Source: a virus
DNA length: 64,000 bases
IMG/VR virus record: IMGVR_UViG_3300008267_000023
Span: 1-64,000 of that record
Direction: 5' to 3' (one strand)
Below the pieces are notes generated by a model. That model had not been told where the DNA came from and made no database searches. It saw only the letters and a list, made by a program, of their open reading frames with translations. Position numbers and translations under genes: made by a program. This document shows, piece by piece, positions 6,474-14,887 of this stretch (its first letter is position 1; every line of letters starts with the position of its first letter).

Positions 6474-7234
6474 TGTCAAGAAAAAGAAGGAATTCTGACC
6501 AACCAATCGGAGTTGGTATGACTGCAAAGCAAATGAGAAGAAAGAGACCTCTTAATTCCGATTTGCTAATTGATATTGAACCATTAACAGATAATCAAAA
6601 AAAATTATTTGAATCATATTCAAAAGGAAGACATCTAGTTGCTTACGGTGCTGCTGGAACAGGTAAGACATTTATTACTCTATACAATGCTTTAAAGGAA
6701 GTTCTAAATGAGATTACTCCATACGAGCAAATTTATATTGTTCGTTCACTAGTTGCAACTCGTGAGATTGGATTCCTTCCAGGGGACCATGAAGATAAGT
6801 CTAGTCTTTATCAGATTCCATACAAGAATATGGTAAAGTACATGTTCCAACTTCCAACTGAAACAGATTTTGAAATGCTTTATGGAAACTTGAAGCAACA
6901 AGAAACTATTAAGTTCTGGAGTACATCATTTGTTCGTGGAACAACTTTAGATAATTCAATTATTATTGTTGATGAATTTCAAAATATGAATTTTCATGAG
7001 TTGGATTCTATCATTACTCGTGTTGGTGAAGATTCCAAGATTATGTTCTGCGGAGACGCATCCCAATCAGATTTAACGAAGTCAAATGAGAGAAATGGAA
7101 TCAGTGATTTTATGGATATCTTGAGGAAAATGCCATCTTTTGATATAATTGAGTTTGGTATTGATGATATTGTCCGTTCTGGACTTGTTAAAGAATACTT
7201 AATTGCAAAAATGGAATCTGGATTGAATGTTTGA
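6473..7234 (+). CDS. phoH: PhoH-like P-loop ATPase
   Basis: 253 aa. It carries the PhoH-family ATPase core: Walker A GAAGTGKT (residues 59-66), IYIVRSLVATREIGFLPGD, and Walker B-like SIIIVDEFQN. The C-terminus keeps the conserved GISDF region. PhoH is common in marine phages; it is an ATPase with a suspected RNA-related role, and its link to phosphate stress is unproven in phages. Start in TAATG overlap with the upstream gene. Confidence 0.93.
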   Translation: MSRKRRNSDQPIGVGMTAKQMRRKRPLNSDLLIDIEPLTDNQKKLFESYSKGRHLVAYGAAGTGKTFITLYNALKEVLNEITPYEQIYIVRSLVATREIGFLPGDHEDKSSLYQIPYKNMVKYMFQLPTETDFEMLYGNLKQQETIKFWSTSFVRGTTLDNSIIIVDEFQNMNFHELDSIITRVGEDSKIMFCGDASQSDLTKSNERNGISDFMDILRKMPSFDIIEFGIDDIVRSGLVKEYLIAKMESGLNV

Positions 7235-7922
7235 TGAATTAAACCCCGAAGGAAGATTTAAACATATAGATTTGAATCTTCCTAAACTCGAAAGAGAAAC
7301 TATAGATGGAGTTCGTTATTATAAAATTCCAGATGAAAAAGAACTTTTAAGATTTGTTTCTATTACTTCTGTTACTACTCACAAAAACCGTCAATTTTTT
7401 GCTGACTGGAGAAAAAAAGTAGGAGAAGAGAAAGCAGATAAGATTACACGACAAGCAACAAGTCGTGGAACTGATATGCATAGTTTGGTTGAGAATTATC
7501 TTTATAACATTCCAGAACTTCCAGAAGTACAACCATTATCACAAATCTTATTTAAAATTGCAAAACCAGAGTTAAATAAGATAAATAATATTCATGCCTT
7601 AGAAAGTTCACTTTACAGTAAAGTGCTTGGTGTTGCTGGTACTGTAGATTGTATAGCAGAATATAATGGTGAATTGGCAGTTATAGACTTTAAGACTTCT
7701 AAAAAACCTAAACCAGTTGAATGGATTGAACACTATTTCGTACAAGCAGTTGCATATGCATGTATGCTTTATGAAATGACTGGCATTTCAGTCAAAAAAC
7801 TTGTAATTTTAATGGCATGTGAAAACGGAGAATGCGTTGTCTATGAAGAATACGATAAACAAAAATATATTAAGTTGCTCACCAAATACATTAGAGAGTT
7901 TGTTAACAGTAAACTTAATTAA
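7227..7922 (+). CDS. PD-(D/E)XK exonuclease (RecB/Cas4-like fold)
   Basis: 231 aa. The catalytic core shows GTDMHSLVENYL (the helix I glutamate region), LGVAGTVDCIAEYNGELAVIDFKTSKKP (the D...xDxK-type active site) and a following QAVAYACMLYE helix, all typical of RecB-family exonucleases. It probably processes DNA ends in replication or recombination. It overlaps phoH by eight bases and precedes gene 33 directly. Confidence 0.85.
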   Translation: MFDELNPEGRFKHIDLNLPKLERETIDGVRYYKIPDEKELLRFVSITSVTTHKNRQFFADWRKKVGEEKADKITRQATSRGTDMHSLVENYLYNIPELPEVQPLSQILFKIAKPELNKINNIHALESSLYSKVLGVAGTVDCIAEYNGELAVIDFKTSKKPKPVEWIEHYFVQAVAYACMLYEMTGISVKKLVILMACENGECVVYEEYDKQKYIKLLTKYIREFVNSKLN

Positions 7923-7923
7923 C

Positions 7924-8178
7924 ATGGAAAATAATATTAAAGATGTACTTAAAGATAAGTTTCTATGTCCACAAAAGTTTGCTCAAGATATTGAACATAT
8001 CGTAAAAATTTCTAAGATTAGTTACATTGATGCGATAGTAACTTATTGCGAAGAAAATTCAATTGAGATAGAAACAGTTCCAAAACTAATTCCCAAACCA
8101 CTTAAGGAAAAACTTAAGTGTGAAGCAACTAAATTAAATTTCCTCAAAAAGACTAGTAGGGCAACTTTGAATTTTTAA
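7924..8178 (+). CDS. gp33: gp33, late-transcription co-activator
   Basis: 84 aa. Shaped like cyanophage gp33: KFAQDIEHIVKISKISYIDAI, a YCEENSIEIETVPKLI segment and an end with LKKTSRA. In T4, gp33 bridges host RNA polymerase and the sliding clamp so that late promoters fire. Position supports it: it lies directly before gene 59, as in T4 (33-59-32). It is therefore expected to act on the NATAAATA sites in this window. Confidence 0.82.
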   Translation: MENNIKDVLKDKFLCPQKFAQDIEHIVKISKISYIDAIVTYCEENSIEIETVPKLIPKPLKEKLKCEATKLNFLKKTSRATLNF

Positions 8179-8181
8179 ATT

Positions 8182-8772
8182 GTGACACCCTTTGATGTAT
8201 ATAAAACTTATTTGTCAATAAAGAATCACTTCACAAAAGAAAAGTACGATTACTTTAAATATTGTGGAAGATCTAGAGCAAGTTTAGAGTCCTTTCATAA
8301 AAGAAAGGACAGATACTTTTTTGAAAAATTATCTCGTCAGAAAACAGATGAAGAAATAAAGGCATATTTTGTTGCCAGTTTTATTGAATGTACTGACCCC
8401 CAATCATTATGGATTGGGGAAATTATATCAAATGGGGAAAGAAATTATGTTGAATGGGCAAAAAGATATCAAAGTCTTAGTTATATGTTTAAAACTGAGA
8501 GTGAAATCTTTATAAACAAAGATAATTTGAATTCCCTATTTGAATGCAAACCAAATAAACACCCTGAGATATTGAAGAAATATTTCCAAAAAGCAATCAC
8601 TCTTGAAACGATGGTAATATTGGATTGTATCTTGGGATATGTTTCTAAGTTTGATAAAAAGGTTACTGACCCAGTGTGGGAAACAGTAAGTTTTAAAATA
8701 AAAAAATATAGACCATTCCTAAATATTGATGAGTCAAAATTCAAAAACATTTTAAAGGAGATAGTATTATGA
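8182..8772 (+). CDS. gp59: gp59, replicative helicase loader
   Basis: 196 aa with a GTG start. The N-terminal FDVYKTYLSIKNHF, the middle KRKDRYFFEKLSR and DPQSLWIGEI, and the C-terminal ETMVILDCILGYV with VWETVSFKIKKYRPFLNID follow T4 gp59 closely. gp59 loads the gp41 helicase onto gp32-coated forked DNA. Order 33-59-(DUF1825)-32 matches the T4 replication cluster. It overlaps the next gene by four bases. Confidence 0.88.
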   Translation: MTPFDVYKTYLSIKNHFTKEKYDYFKYCGRSRASLESFHKRKDRYFFEKLSRQKTDEEIKAYFVASFIECTDPQSLWIGEIISNGERNYVEWAKRYQSLSYMFKTESEIFINKDNLNSLFECKPNKHPEILKKYFQKAITLETMVILDCILGYVSKFDKKVTDPVWETVSFKIKKYRPFLNIDESKFKNILKEIVL

Positions 8773-9101
8773 GTAGATTTTTTGATTCAGATATGGTCAG
8801 AAAATCTGTAGTGGAGTTGGAAGAAATTCAGCAAAAACTTTTTGAACAGATTTTGCAACTTTCTATCTATGATAATCAAGGTAAAAGAGAACATCTTGAT
8901 TTGATGAGAGAATTTCTAGAAAAACAAAAACTCTTTATTTTCAGACTATCTCTCTCAGATGACCCAGAAGCAATTGAACTGAAAAATAGAATTATTGATT
9001 CTGCCAAAATGTTTGGATTGGCAGAAGATGGTACTGTGGATGATTTCTTTAAAATTCTTGAGTCTACAATTGAGTCTCTTGAGAAAACCCTTGACGACTG
9101 A
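8769..9101 (+). CDS. DUF1825-family protein
   Basis: 110 aa. FFDSDMVRKSVVELEEIQQ followed by RLSLSDDPEAIELKNRI and a helical end matches a small family shared by cyanobacteria and cyanophages. AAGGAGAT gives a strong ribosome-binding site. The function is unknown; its constant position between 59 and 32 in cyanophages suggests a replication-linked role. The gp32 promoter begins inside its last codons. Confidence 0.85.
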   Translation: MSRFFDSDMVRKSVVELEEIQQKLFEQILQLSIYDNQGKREHLDLMREFLEKQKLFIFRLSLSDDPEAIELKNRIIDSAKMFGLAEDGTVDDFFKILESTIESLEKTLDD

Positions 9102-9119
9102 CTCAAATCCTGGTATACT
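9091..9119 (+). promoter_or_regulatory. Strong sigma70-type promoter for gene 32
   Basis: TTGACG (9091-9096), a 17-bp spacer and TATACT (9114-9119). It overlaps the 3' end of the DUF1825 gene. The leader to ATG 9174 is about 48 bases and AT-rich, and holds the ribosome-binding site GGAGAAT. Confidence 0.85.
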
Positions 9120-9173
9120 TAATACGTACCAATACGGCACACACTTCTAATACTACTAATACGGAGAATACGA

Positions 9174-10109
9174 ATGTCTTTTGCTGATCTTAAAAAGCAA
9201 TCTAAAATGGGTTCTCTCACCGAGAAACTCATCAAACAAGTTGAGAAACTCAACGATTCTGGTTCCAAGGATGACGACCGTTTTTGGAAACCTGTTATGG
9301 ATAAGAGCGGTGTAGGTTCCGCAGTTATCCGTTTCCTCCCTGCCCCCGAAGGTTGTGAACTGCCTTGGGCACAAGTATGGTCTCACGCATTCCAAGGTAC
9401 TGGTGGTTGGTTGATTGACAATTGCCTCACTACTCTTGGTCAGCAATGTCCTGTTTGCGAGAAGAACCGTGTTCTCTGGAACTCTGGGTCTGACCGTGAT
9501 AAGGAAGAAGCACGTAAGCAAAAGCGTAAACTTTCCTACTACGCAAACATTTATGTTGTCCGTGACCCTGCCAATCCTGACAATGAAGGTAAAGTCTTCC
9601 TTTATAAGTTTGGTAAGAAAATCTATGACAAGATTCTTGCAGCAATGCAACCTGAATTTGAAGATGAAACTCCTATCAATCCATTTGATTTCTGGACTGG
9701 TGCTAACTTCAAACTGAAACTGGTCAAGAAGGATGGTTACTGGAACTATGACAAGTCTGAGTTTGCATCACCTTCCCCTCTTCTTGATGGTGATGACGAT
9801 GAACTTGAACGCATCTATAAGTCTCTGAGTAATCTGAATGACTTCACAGATCCTAAAGAATTCAAGTCATATGATGACCTGAAGAAGCGTCTTGAGTATA
9901 CTCTTGGTCTTCGTGGTACTCCTAAGAATCAAGACCCTGAAGTTGTTGCTGAAGAGGAAGATTGGGAACGTGAACGTCGTGGTGAATCTACTAGTTCGTC
10001 TTCATCTCGTTCTGCATCTTATGATGATGTCAGCAGTATTTCATCTTCGTCCTCCGATGATGAAGATGATGATGCTCTGAGTTATTTTCAGAAACTAGCA
10101 GAATCCTGA
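9174..10109 (+). CDS. gp32: gp32, single-stranded DNA-binding protein
   Basis: 311 aa. Binds ssDNA cooperatively in replication, recombination and repair. Seen: a basic N-terminal region, then the OB-fold core with the zinc ligands H71, C84, C92 and C95 (SHAF...DNC...CPVC), and a Ser-rich, strongly acidic C-terminal tail ending DDALSYFQKLAES, which in T4 recruits partner proteins. It has its own early promoter. Codons are richer in G+C than in the structural genes, as expected for strong expression. Confidence 0.95.
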   Translation: MSFADLKKQSKMGSLTEKLIKQVEKLNDSGSKDDDRFWKPVMDKSGVGSAVIRFLPAPEGCELPWAQVWSHAFQGTGGWLIDNCLTTLGQQCPVCEKNRVLWNSGSDRDKEEARKQKRKLSYYANIYVVRDPANPDNEGKVFLYKFGKKIYDKILAAMQPEFEDETPINPFDFWTGANFKLKLVKKDGYWNYDKSEFASPSPLLDGDDDELERIYKSLSNLNDFTDPKEFKSYDDLKKRLEYTLGLRGTPKNQDPEVVAEEEDWERERRGESTSSSSSRSASYDDVSSISSSSSDDEDDDALSYFQKLAES

Positions 10110-10339
10110 TGAGGTGCTTGATTTTTCTTTTTGTAATTTGTATTGCATCTCCATCTTATTCCATAACTTGGAATGAGTTTTGGAGACCATTTAAAAATGG
10201 TGGATACTATACAAATTATTATCCAAGATATTATGGAAATTGCAGAAGAGAAGTCTTTCGTGAAGAGGTAGTTTCTGGTGATGGTAGGATTCAACCATAT
10301 GTTAGAACATTCAAAGAGGTTGAATACTACCCCTGTTGA
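10109..10339 (+). CDS. Small secreted protein (76 aa)
   Basis: MRCLIFLFVICIASPSYS is a clear signal peptide with an Ala/Ser cleavage region. The mature part is Tyr/Arg-rich (GGYYTNYYPRYYGNCRREVF) with two cysteines that could form a disulfide. The start overlaps the gp32 stop by one base. It probably acts in the periplasm or at the membrane; the function is unknown. Confidence 0.65.
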   Translation: MRCLIFLFVICIASPSYSITWNEFWRPFKNGGYYTNYYPRYYGNCRREVFREEVVSGDGRIQPYVRTFKEVEYYPC

Positions 10340-10345
10340 AAAATG

Positions 10346-10418
10346 CCCTTTAAATTAAAAAAAGGGTCTAAAAAATTTCCCGCAAATTTTTCTTCGTGAA
10401 GGTTTGCGGGATTTTTTT
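10346..10418. terminator. Bidirectional terminator between convergent operons
   Basis: TCCCGCAAA (10378-10386) pairs with TTTGCGGGA (10403-10411), with an inner CTTC/GAAG stem. A T-run follows on the plus strand, and an A-rich flank gives a T-run on the minus strand. A second hairpin, CCCTTT/AAAGGG, sits at 10346-10366. It serves the gp32 transcript and the minus-strand baseplate operon. Confidence 0.88.
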
Positions 10419-10707
10419 ATCTATTATTTCTTGGGTTATATGTTCTCTTAGTACTTGAATCTACGTATTGCGATGACCTATCATATTTCATCATGTTCTT
10501 CATATCATAAGTGACTGAACCAATATATTCTGGTCTTAGTACAAGTATTGTTCTTTTCTTTTCATTCTCTTTTACTTCAAATTCGTAATTTGTTACAGGA
10601 GTAACCACATTCTTGACAGTTTGTATTGCACCATTAGTGTCAAGATACTCTAGTATCTGACTATCAGATTCAATAAAAACTTTCATTCCAGGATAGGGGA
10701 ATTTCAT
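10417..10707 (-). CDS. Conserved protein downstream of gene 53 (96 aa)
   Basis: Starts with KFPYPGMKVFIESDSQILEY, with strand-rich sequence after it and an Arg/Asn-rich end. It overlaps the gene 53 stop by four bases and is the last gene of the minus-strand baseplate operon, so it is probably a structural or assembly accessory. No family is recognised. Confidence 0.65.
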   Translation of the reverse strand: MKFPYPGMKVFIESDSQILEYLDTNGAIQTVKNVVTPVTNYEFEVKENEKKRTILVLRPEYIGSVTYDMKNMMKYDRSSQYVDSSTKRTYNPRNNR

Positions 10708-11552
10708 ACTGGTAATTCGTTAGTAAATTTGAAGGTTGGTTGTAGAACACCATTAATTAGAGTTCCAGTGATTTCATAAAGTCTCTCTGGTATTCTTATT
10801 TTTGTATCTGTTATGGCATCAGTTAATTTTACTTCAACTTCATTTCCATTTCTTTGTTTTATCTTTAAGATTCCACCCCAACTATAAGGCCAATCCGCCA
10901 AACTATTTAATATAGTTACATCACCAAATCCATTCGATGTTTTGGATTTTATTTTTAAAAAAGAAACGTTTGTCTGAATATCTGTGACTAGATATTCACT
11001 AGATCTAATATCTCTTCCATAAATCGTAAGTTTTTGGCAAAGATTAATAGTGATGACAGTATTGCTCTTTCCACTTGGAAATGAATTTAAGAGATATTCA
11101 TTTGAAGTTTCATTTGTTTGTATTACTTCAGATTTTGCAGGATCTATCTGCAATCCACCTTCAATAATAATTCTTCCATATTCGTCTTTATACTCTACAG
11201 TTTCATAATGATGGGTTTTCTGCAATTCTTCGTCAGATCCATACTTCTGGAGCATATATTTGTATAATGAGTCATTATCCAATGGCCACTCATTATTCAC
11301 ATTTTTAATATTATTTGTAAGTAACAAAATCCAGTCTAATTGTGGGTCATTATATAGTTTTTGTGCAATCTGTTCTGGTCTTTCGTTATCTTGTATTTGA
11401 TAATAAGTAAATGCAGTTGAAAACTCTGCAACGTCACCTCTTAGTTTTGCTCTCCTGAAAAAGTTTTTTGCAGTAGTATATTCATCAATGTAATTTCTTA
11501 CGTTGAATGGTGATGGATATTCTAAATTTGGAAGTTCTCTGAAATATGCCAT
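10704..11552 (-). CDS. gp53: gp53, baseplate wedge protein
   Basis: 282 aa. The N-terminal part holds the gp53 signature: NVRNYIDEYTTAKNFFRRAKL, then ERPEQIAQKLYNDPQLDWIL and LLTNNIKN, matching T4 gp53 (RPEELA...YGNPQLYWVLL). gp53 links neighbouring baseplate wedges around the hub. The C-terminal beta-rich extension goes beyond T4 gp53. It lies between gene 48 (two bases upstream) and a small ORF, all on the minus strand. Confidence 0.85.
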   Translation of the reverse strand: MAYFRELPNLEYPSPFNVRNYIDEYTTAKNFFRRAKLRGDVAEFSTAFTYYQIQDNERPEQIAQKLYNDPQLDWILLLTNNIKNVNNEWPLDNDSLYKYMLQKYGSDEELQKTHHYETVEYKDEYGRIIIEGGLQIDPAKSEVIQTNETSNEYLLNSFPSGKSNTVITINLCQKLTIYGRDIRSSEYLVTDIQTNVSFLKIKSKTSNGFGDVTILNSLADWPYSWGGILKIKQRNGNEVEVKLTDAITDTKIRIPERLYEITGTLINGVLQPTFKFTNELPV

Positions 11553-11553
11553 A

Positions 11554-13074
11554 TTAGTAACCTACGTCGTCTGCTTCGATTGGATCTAAATCTGGATAAC
11601 CTTTTAACTTTTCAAATATTTCTGTTTGATAATCTGATTCGAATATTGGTTCCAATTCAGTAAATCCCATACCCAAATTTACAGATACTGGTTGTCCTTT
11701 GTCATATGCAGACCATTGGCCATCTGGAGTATAATTTACAGCAAATCCAGTTAATGCACATAGTTTAAATCTGTTCATACCAGATATTGCTTTTCCATTA
11801 GCAGTTGTATAACGTAATTTGAATATATTTGGACTTCCTAGTAGTGAAGATGATGCGCCAGCACCAGATGTTGAATTTAATTTTCTGGCTGCCATACCCT
11901 GTTTAAATAATCTTATGATTCTTCTCACTGTTCTTGCTTCTCTTTCACTTCTTGGACTCATTCTCCAAGAAAATTCAAAACTTCTGAGTTTTGGTGAATT
12001 AAATAATAATTCCATATTGGAATTTGGGACAATACCAAATCCTCTAGCTAATATAGTTTCTGGTGGAACATCTACACCTGCTTGTTTGAGAGAAAGTGAA
12101 GCAGTTAATGCCTGTATTTGTTTCAATACTGATGGATCTTTTATATCTTTTGCAATTTCTTTTATTAAATTTAAATAATATACTGCTCCAGATCCACTTA
12201 CATTTGTGAATTTCGATTGAATGGCATCTATCACTGCTGCAGCACCTGCTGCTGGTAAATTACTTGATGCAGTTGCTAATATAGCAGCAGTAAGATTATT
12301 CATAGAATCTTCCTGCCAAGCAACTGCATTTGAATCCGAAGCATTGTTTGGTATTGGAAGTATAACTGTTCCTATAGGTTTTTCTTTTCCGAATTTAGCA
12401 CCAGACAATCTTTGCAGTCCTTTTGTTACAATGTCACCAATATTTCCATTAAATAAATCTTCTCCACTTGGAGAAGAATAGTTATACATTGTTATTCGAA
12501 GAGTATCTTGTTTACTTTCGAGAATGTCACGAGGGTAAACCAATAATTTTTCGGTAATTACTGACTGAGTTCCAAACAAATCTTTTTCATTTACACTAGG
12601 AAAATCTAGTGGTTCGTTGAATGCTGTTAAAGAACCTGGGGGAGCCGCAGCAAGTTGTCCTCCAGGAACAGCAGTGGCAATCCCAGGATTTGTCCCTGGA
12701 AAAAAGTTATTAATTCCTGCAGTTCCTTTTGGATCTAATGCGGTTTTATTGAGTTTTAGACCAGCATTTGAACCCCCTCCTTTTGCATATGCTGCAGCAG
12801 TTTTTCTTCTTATATCTTCACTTATTTGATTTGCTAGTGCTGTTGGTTTTCCGTCTTTAAATAACTGTGGATCTCTCAGTGCATCACCATACCAACTTCC
12901 ATTTTTATAAAAAACTGCCAATCCAATTCCAATATCATAACTTCCACCTAAACCTTTTTGCTTAAGTTCATAATCACCAGTATCTGGGTCATATCTTAAT
13001 CCGAATCCCAATGGAACTCCAAGAGGGGCAATTCCTGATACGTAATAGTTGTCCTTTAGTAACTTATATCCCAT
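11554..13074 (-). CDS. gp48: gp48-like baseplate tail-tube cap
   Basis: 506 aa. The C-terminal half carries the gp48/gp54 pattern: a strand with NSNMELLFNSPKLRSFEFSW, the RMSPRSEREARTVRRIIRLF helix, then beta strands ending with a tube-like domain. T4 gp48 sits on the baseplate hub, where the tail tube starts. An Ala/Gly/Pro-rich middle (about 110-150) and a helical insertion make it longer than T4 gp48 (364 aa). Adjacent to 53 and 4. gp54 is the alternative. Confidence 0.78.
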   Translation of the reverse strand: MGYKLLKDNYYVSGIAPLGVPLGFGLRYDPDTGDYELKQKGLGGSYDIGIGLAVFYKNGSWYGDALRDPQLFKDGKPTALANQISEDIRRKTAAAYAKGGGSNAGLKLNKTALDPKGTAGINNFFPGTNPGIATAVPGGQLAAAPPGSLTAFNEPLDFPSVNEKDLFGTQSVITEKLLVYPRDILESKQDTLRITMYNYSSPSGEDLFNGNIGDIVTKGLQRLSGAKFGKEKPIGTVILPIPNNASDSNAVAWQEDSMNNLTAAILATASSNLPAAGAAAVIDAIQSKFTNVSGSGAVYYLNLIKEIAKDIKDPSVLKQIQALTASLSLKQAGVDVPPETILARGFGIVPNSNMELLFNSPKLRSFEFSWRMSPRSEREARTVRRIIRLFKQGMAARKLNSTSGAGASSSLLGSPNIFKLRYTTANGKAISGMNRFKLCALTGFAVNYTPDGQWSAYDKGQPVSVNLGMGFTELEPIFESDYQTEIFEKLKGYPDLDPIEADDVGY

Positions 13075-13571
13075 TAAGGTGCGTCCCAGACTCGGTATTT
13101 TGGTACGGATTGTCCGTTTTTATCGACAAATTGTTCTGTTGGTAATAATGAAACACCAACCCAATCATTTTTTGGGACTTTAAATAATTCACTCATTACA
13201 CCAGAAAAAAGATATTTGTGAATAGTCTTTTTTGGTGCGTTAGAAATTCCTGTTTTATTTAGGAGTGATTTGGCAAATCCTCCTCTGTATTGTGGATTTA
13301 AGTAATGAAGATTAATTCCAACAAAACTTCCTTCTCTTGGATTTACATCCACAATAAATGAAAGTGGATGCCTATCCCACCAAGGATATTTTTGTGGATA
13401 TTTTGCAGAATATAAGAAAAAAACTAAATCACCAGGAACTATAAAGTTTGTATCAAATTCATGTATATTTTTTTTCTGATAATTTCTCAATTCGTTCATA
13501 GTAGCATTTGTCCACCAATTGCTACTTCTGAATTTTTTTCCCGCTTGTTGTTTTATGTCCTCTGATATCAT
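13074..13571 (-). CDS. Conserved baseplate-region protein, unknown function (165 aa)
   Basis: Helical N-terminus, then FIVPGDLVFFLYSAKYP, HPLSFIVDVN and GINLHYLNPQYR. The PGDLVFF and GINLHYL blocks recur in proteins of T4-like structural clusters as I remember them, but no function is assigned. It is translationally coupled to gp48 downstream (shared base at 13074) and to gp4 upstream (four-base overlap), pointing to a virion or assembly role. Confidence 0.72.
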   Translation of the reverse strand: MISEDIKQQAGKKFRSSNWWTNATMNELRNYQKKNIHEFDTNFIVPGDLVFFLYSAKYPQKYPWWDRHPLSFIVDVNPREGSFVGINLHYLNPQYRGGFAKSLLNKTGISNAPKKTIHKYLFSGVMSELFKVPKNDWVGVSLLPTEQFVDKNGQSVPKYRVWDAP

Positions 13572-14035
13572 CGTACTGGTATCCCTAATTCTTTTTCTGT
13601 TAGAATTCTAAATTCGTACTTTCTATCTTCGCAAAATTCTCTTGCTGCTTTCCATTTTGCTTGATTGACTGCCCAAGTTTTAACTCTAAATGCCCAAGAT
13701 TTTGTTTTTCTTTTTGGATTTTGTTCAGGCATTTTCAAATCTTTTTCTGGTTTTATCTCAATAACTAAAGTGCGATTTTGTCCATTTTTATCTTTATATT
13801 TTACAAAAAAGTCTGGAAAATAACGATGAACTTTATTATCTATTGGAGAAATATATGGTATAAAAAATTCTTCTGACCTCCACTCATTCACACTTTCAGT
13901 AAGGTCACAATATTGCATAAACTTCAATTCATAAGAAGACCTATAAATTATTTTTGTTGGATCTCCCTTGTATTTTTCTGGTTTTTGTGGTCTAAACTTT
14001 CCTTGTCTATAACCAGAATCATCCTTATGTGGCAT
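13568..14035 (-). CDS. gp4: gp4, head completion protein
   Basis: 155 aa. It matches T4 gp4 (also called 50/65) from end to end: the YRQGKFRPQKPEKYKGDPTK start, YRSSYELKFMQYCDL, EEFFIPYISPIDNKVHRYFP with DFFVKYKD, VIEIKPEKD, and KWKAAREFCEDR. The family has a Vsr/PD-(D/E)XK-like nuclease fold (the D and EIK residues are present) and is needed to finish filled heads before tail joining. First gene of the minus-strand operon. Confidence 0.92.
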   Translation of the reverse strand: MPHKDDSGYRQGKFRPQKPEKYKGDPTKIIYRSSYELKFMQYCDLTESVNEWRSEEFFIPYISPIDNKVHRYFPDFFVKYKDKNGQNRTLVIEIKPEKDLKMPEQNPKRKTKSWAFRVKTWAVNQAKWKAAREFCEDRKYEFRILTEKELGIPVR

Positions 14036-14058
14036 ACATAGTATAGGTATTTTTTAAG

Positions 14059-14069
14059 TATTTATAAAT
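14059..14069. promoter_or_regulatory. Divergent late promoter, palindromic
   Basis: On the minus strand TATAAATA occupies 14066 to 14059, 24 bases before gp4. The surrounding ATTTATAAAT (14060-14069) is a perfect palindrome, so the plus strand also shows TATAAATG. The plus-strand gene ATG falls within the element, so plus-strand use is doubtful. Only 32 bases separate the two operons. Confidence 0.6.
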
Positions 14070-14856
14070 GGCACAGGAGAACTCTGCAGGCAAGCCAGAG
14101 ATAGGACCATTTTATGTTAAGATGACTACCCCAAGGTCAGATTCAAACCTCGTTGGATTTGATGGTGCTAGAGATATTTTTGGTGCATTATCAATTACCA
14201 GTCAATTCAAAGTTGCTTTGCATTTGACTAATAGCACTTCTAATGATGATAAGTTGATGCAATGGTTGACAAAATCTAATGTCACTAAGGATCCAATAAA
14301 AAATGCTTATTATGACTTTTACTGTGCAGAGGCAGTTATTCCAGGAGCAACATTTGAGGTTACTGAAGAAGCAGGAAGTCGTCAGGGAGTCATTGAAAGA
14401 ATACCAACAAGAAGAGTTTACGCACCAGTAACGTTAACATTTTATGTCGATAAAGATTATAATTTAATCCGTCTTTTTGAAGAATGGATGAATTTTATCA
14501 ATCCAATTTATGGAATGGATGGAAATGAACCTGATGGAAGATTTGGTCCTAGTATAAATGGATTTGGTGATTCTAAAAATAGAAATGATTTTTTTAGAAT
14601 GAGATATCCAGAGGAATATAAAAGAATTATAAGTATTGTTAAATTTGAAAGAAATTTTCTTCTAAGTCCAAATACAGATGCAGGACAGTTAGGAGATGTT
14701 CCGACTATTACTTATAGATTGATAGATGCATTTCCAACAAATATTACAGCAATGCCAGTATCATATGAAGGTAGTACAATAACTAAGACGACAGTTGAAT
14801 TTAGTTATTCCAGATATGTCTATGAAAAAAACTATGGCAGAGGAAACCCTTTATAA
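14068..14856 (+). CDS. gp54: gp54/gp19-like tail tube initiator
   Basis: 262 aa. The end (TYRLIDAFPTNITAMPVSYE, then TVEFSYSRYVYE) is the tail-tube-protein pattern shared by gp19, gp54 and gp48. The N-terminal SNLVGFDGARDIFGALSIT is typical of a tube-like beta domain. The length is well above gp19 (163 aa), which together with the baseplate context favours the initiator gp54. First gene of the plus-strand tail module. A plain tube paralogue is the alternative. Confidence 0.68.
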   Translation: MAQENSAGKPEIGPFYVKMTTPRSDSNLVGFDGARDIFGALSITSQFKVALHLTNSTSNDDKLMQWLTKSNVTKDPIKNAYYDFYCAEAVIPGATFEVTEEAGSRQGVIERIPTRRVYAPVTLTFYVDKDYNLIRLFEEWMNFINPIYGMDGNEPDGRFGPSINGFGDSKNRNDFFRMRYPEEYKRIISIVKFERNFLLSPNTDAGQLGDVPTITYRLIDAFPTNITAMPVSYEGSTITKTTVEFSYSRYVYEKNYGRGNPL

Positions 14857-14859
14857 ATA
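14852..14859 (+). promoter_or_regulatory. Late promoter octamer TATAAATA
   Basis: An exact late core overlapping the stop codon of the tube-initiator gene, 28 bases before the gp26 start. Confidence 0.75.
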
Positions 14860-14887
14860 ATTTTACTGAGTTTTTTATTGGGATATT

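Noticed and set aside
9156-9650. Minus-strand frame of 164 codons opposite gp32
   Set aside because: Shadow of strongly biased gp32 codons; it would also span the gp32 leader.
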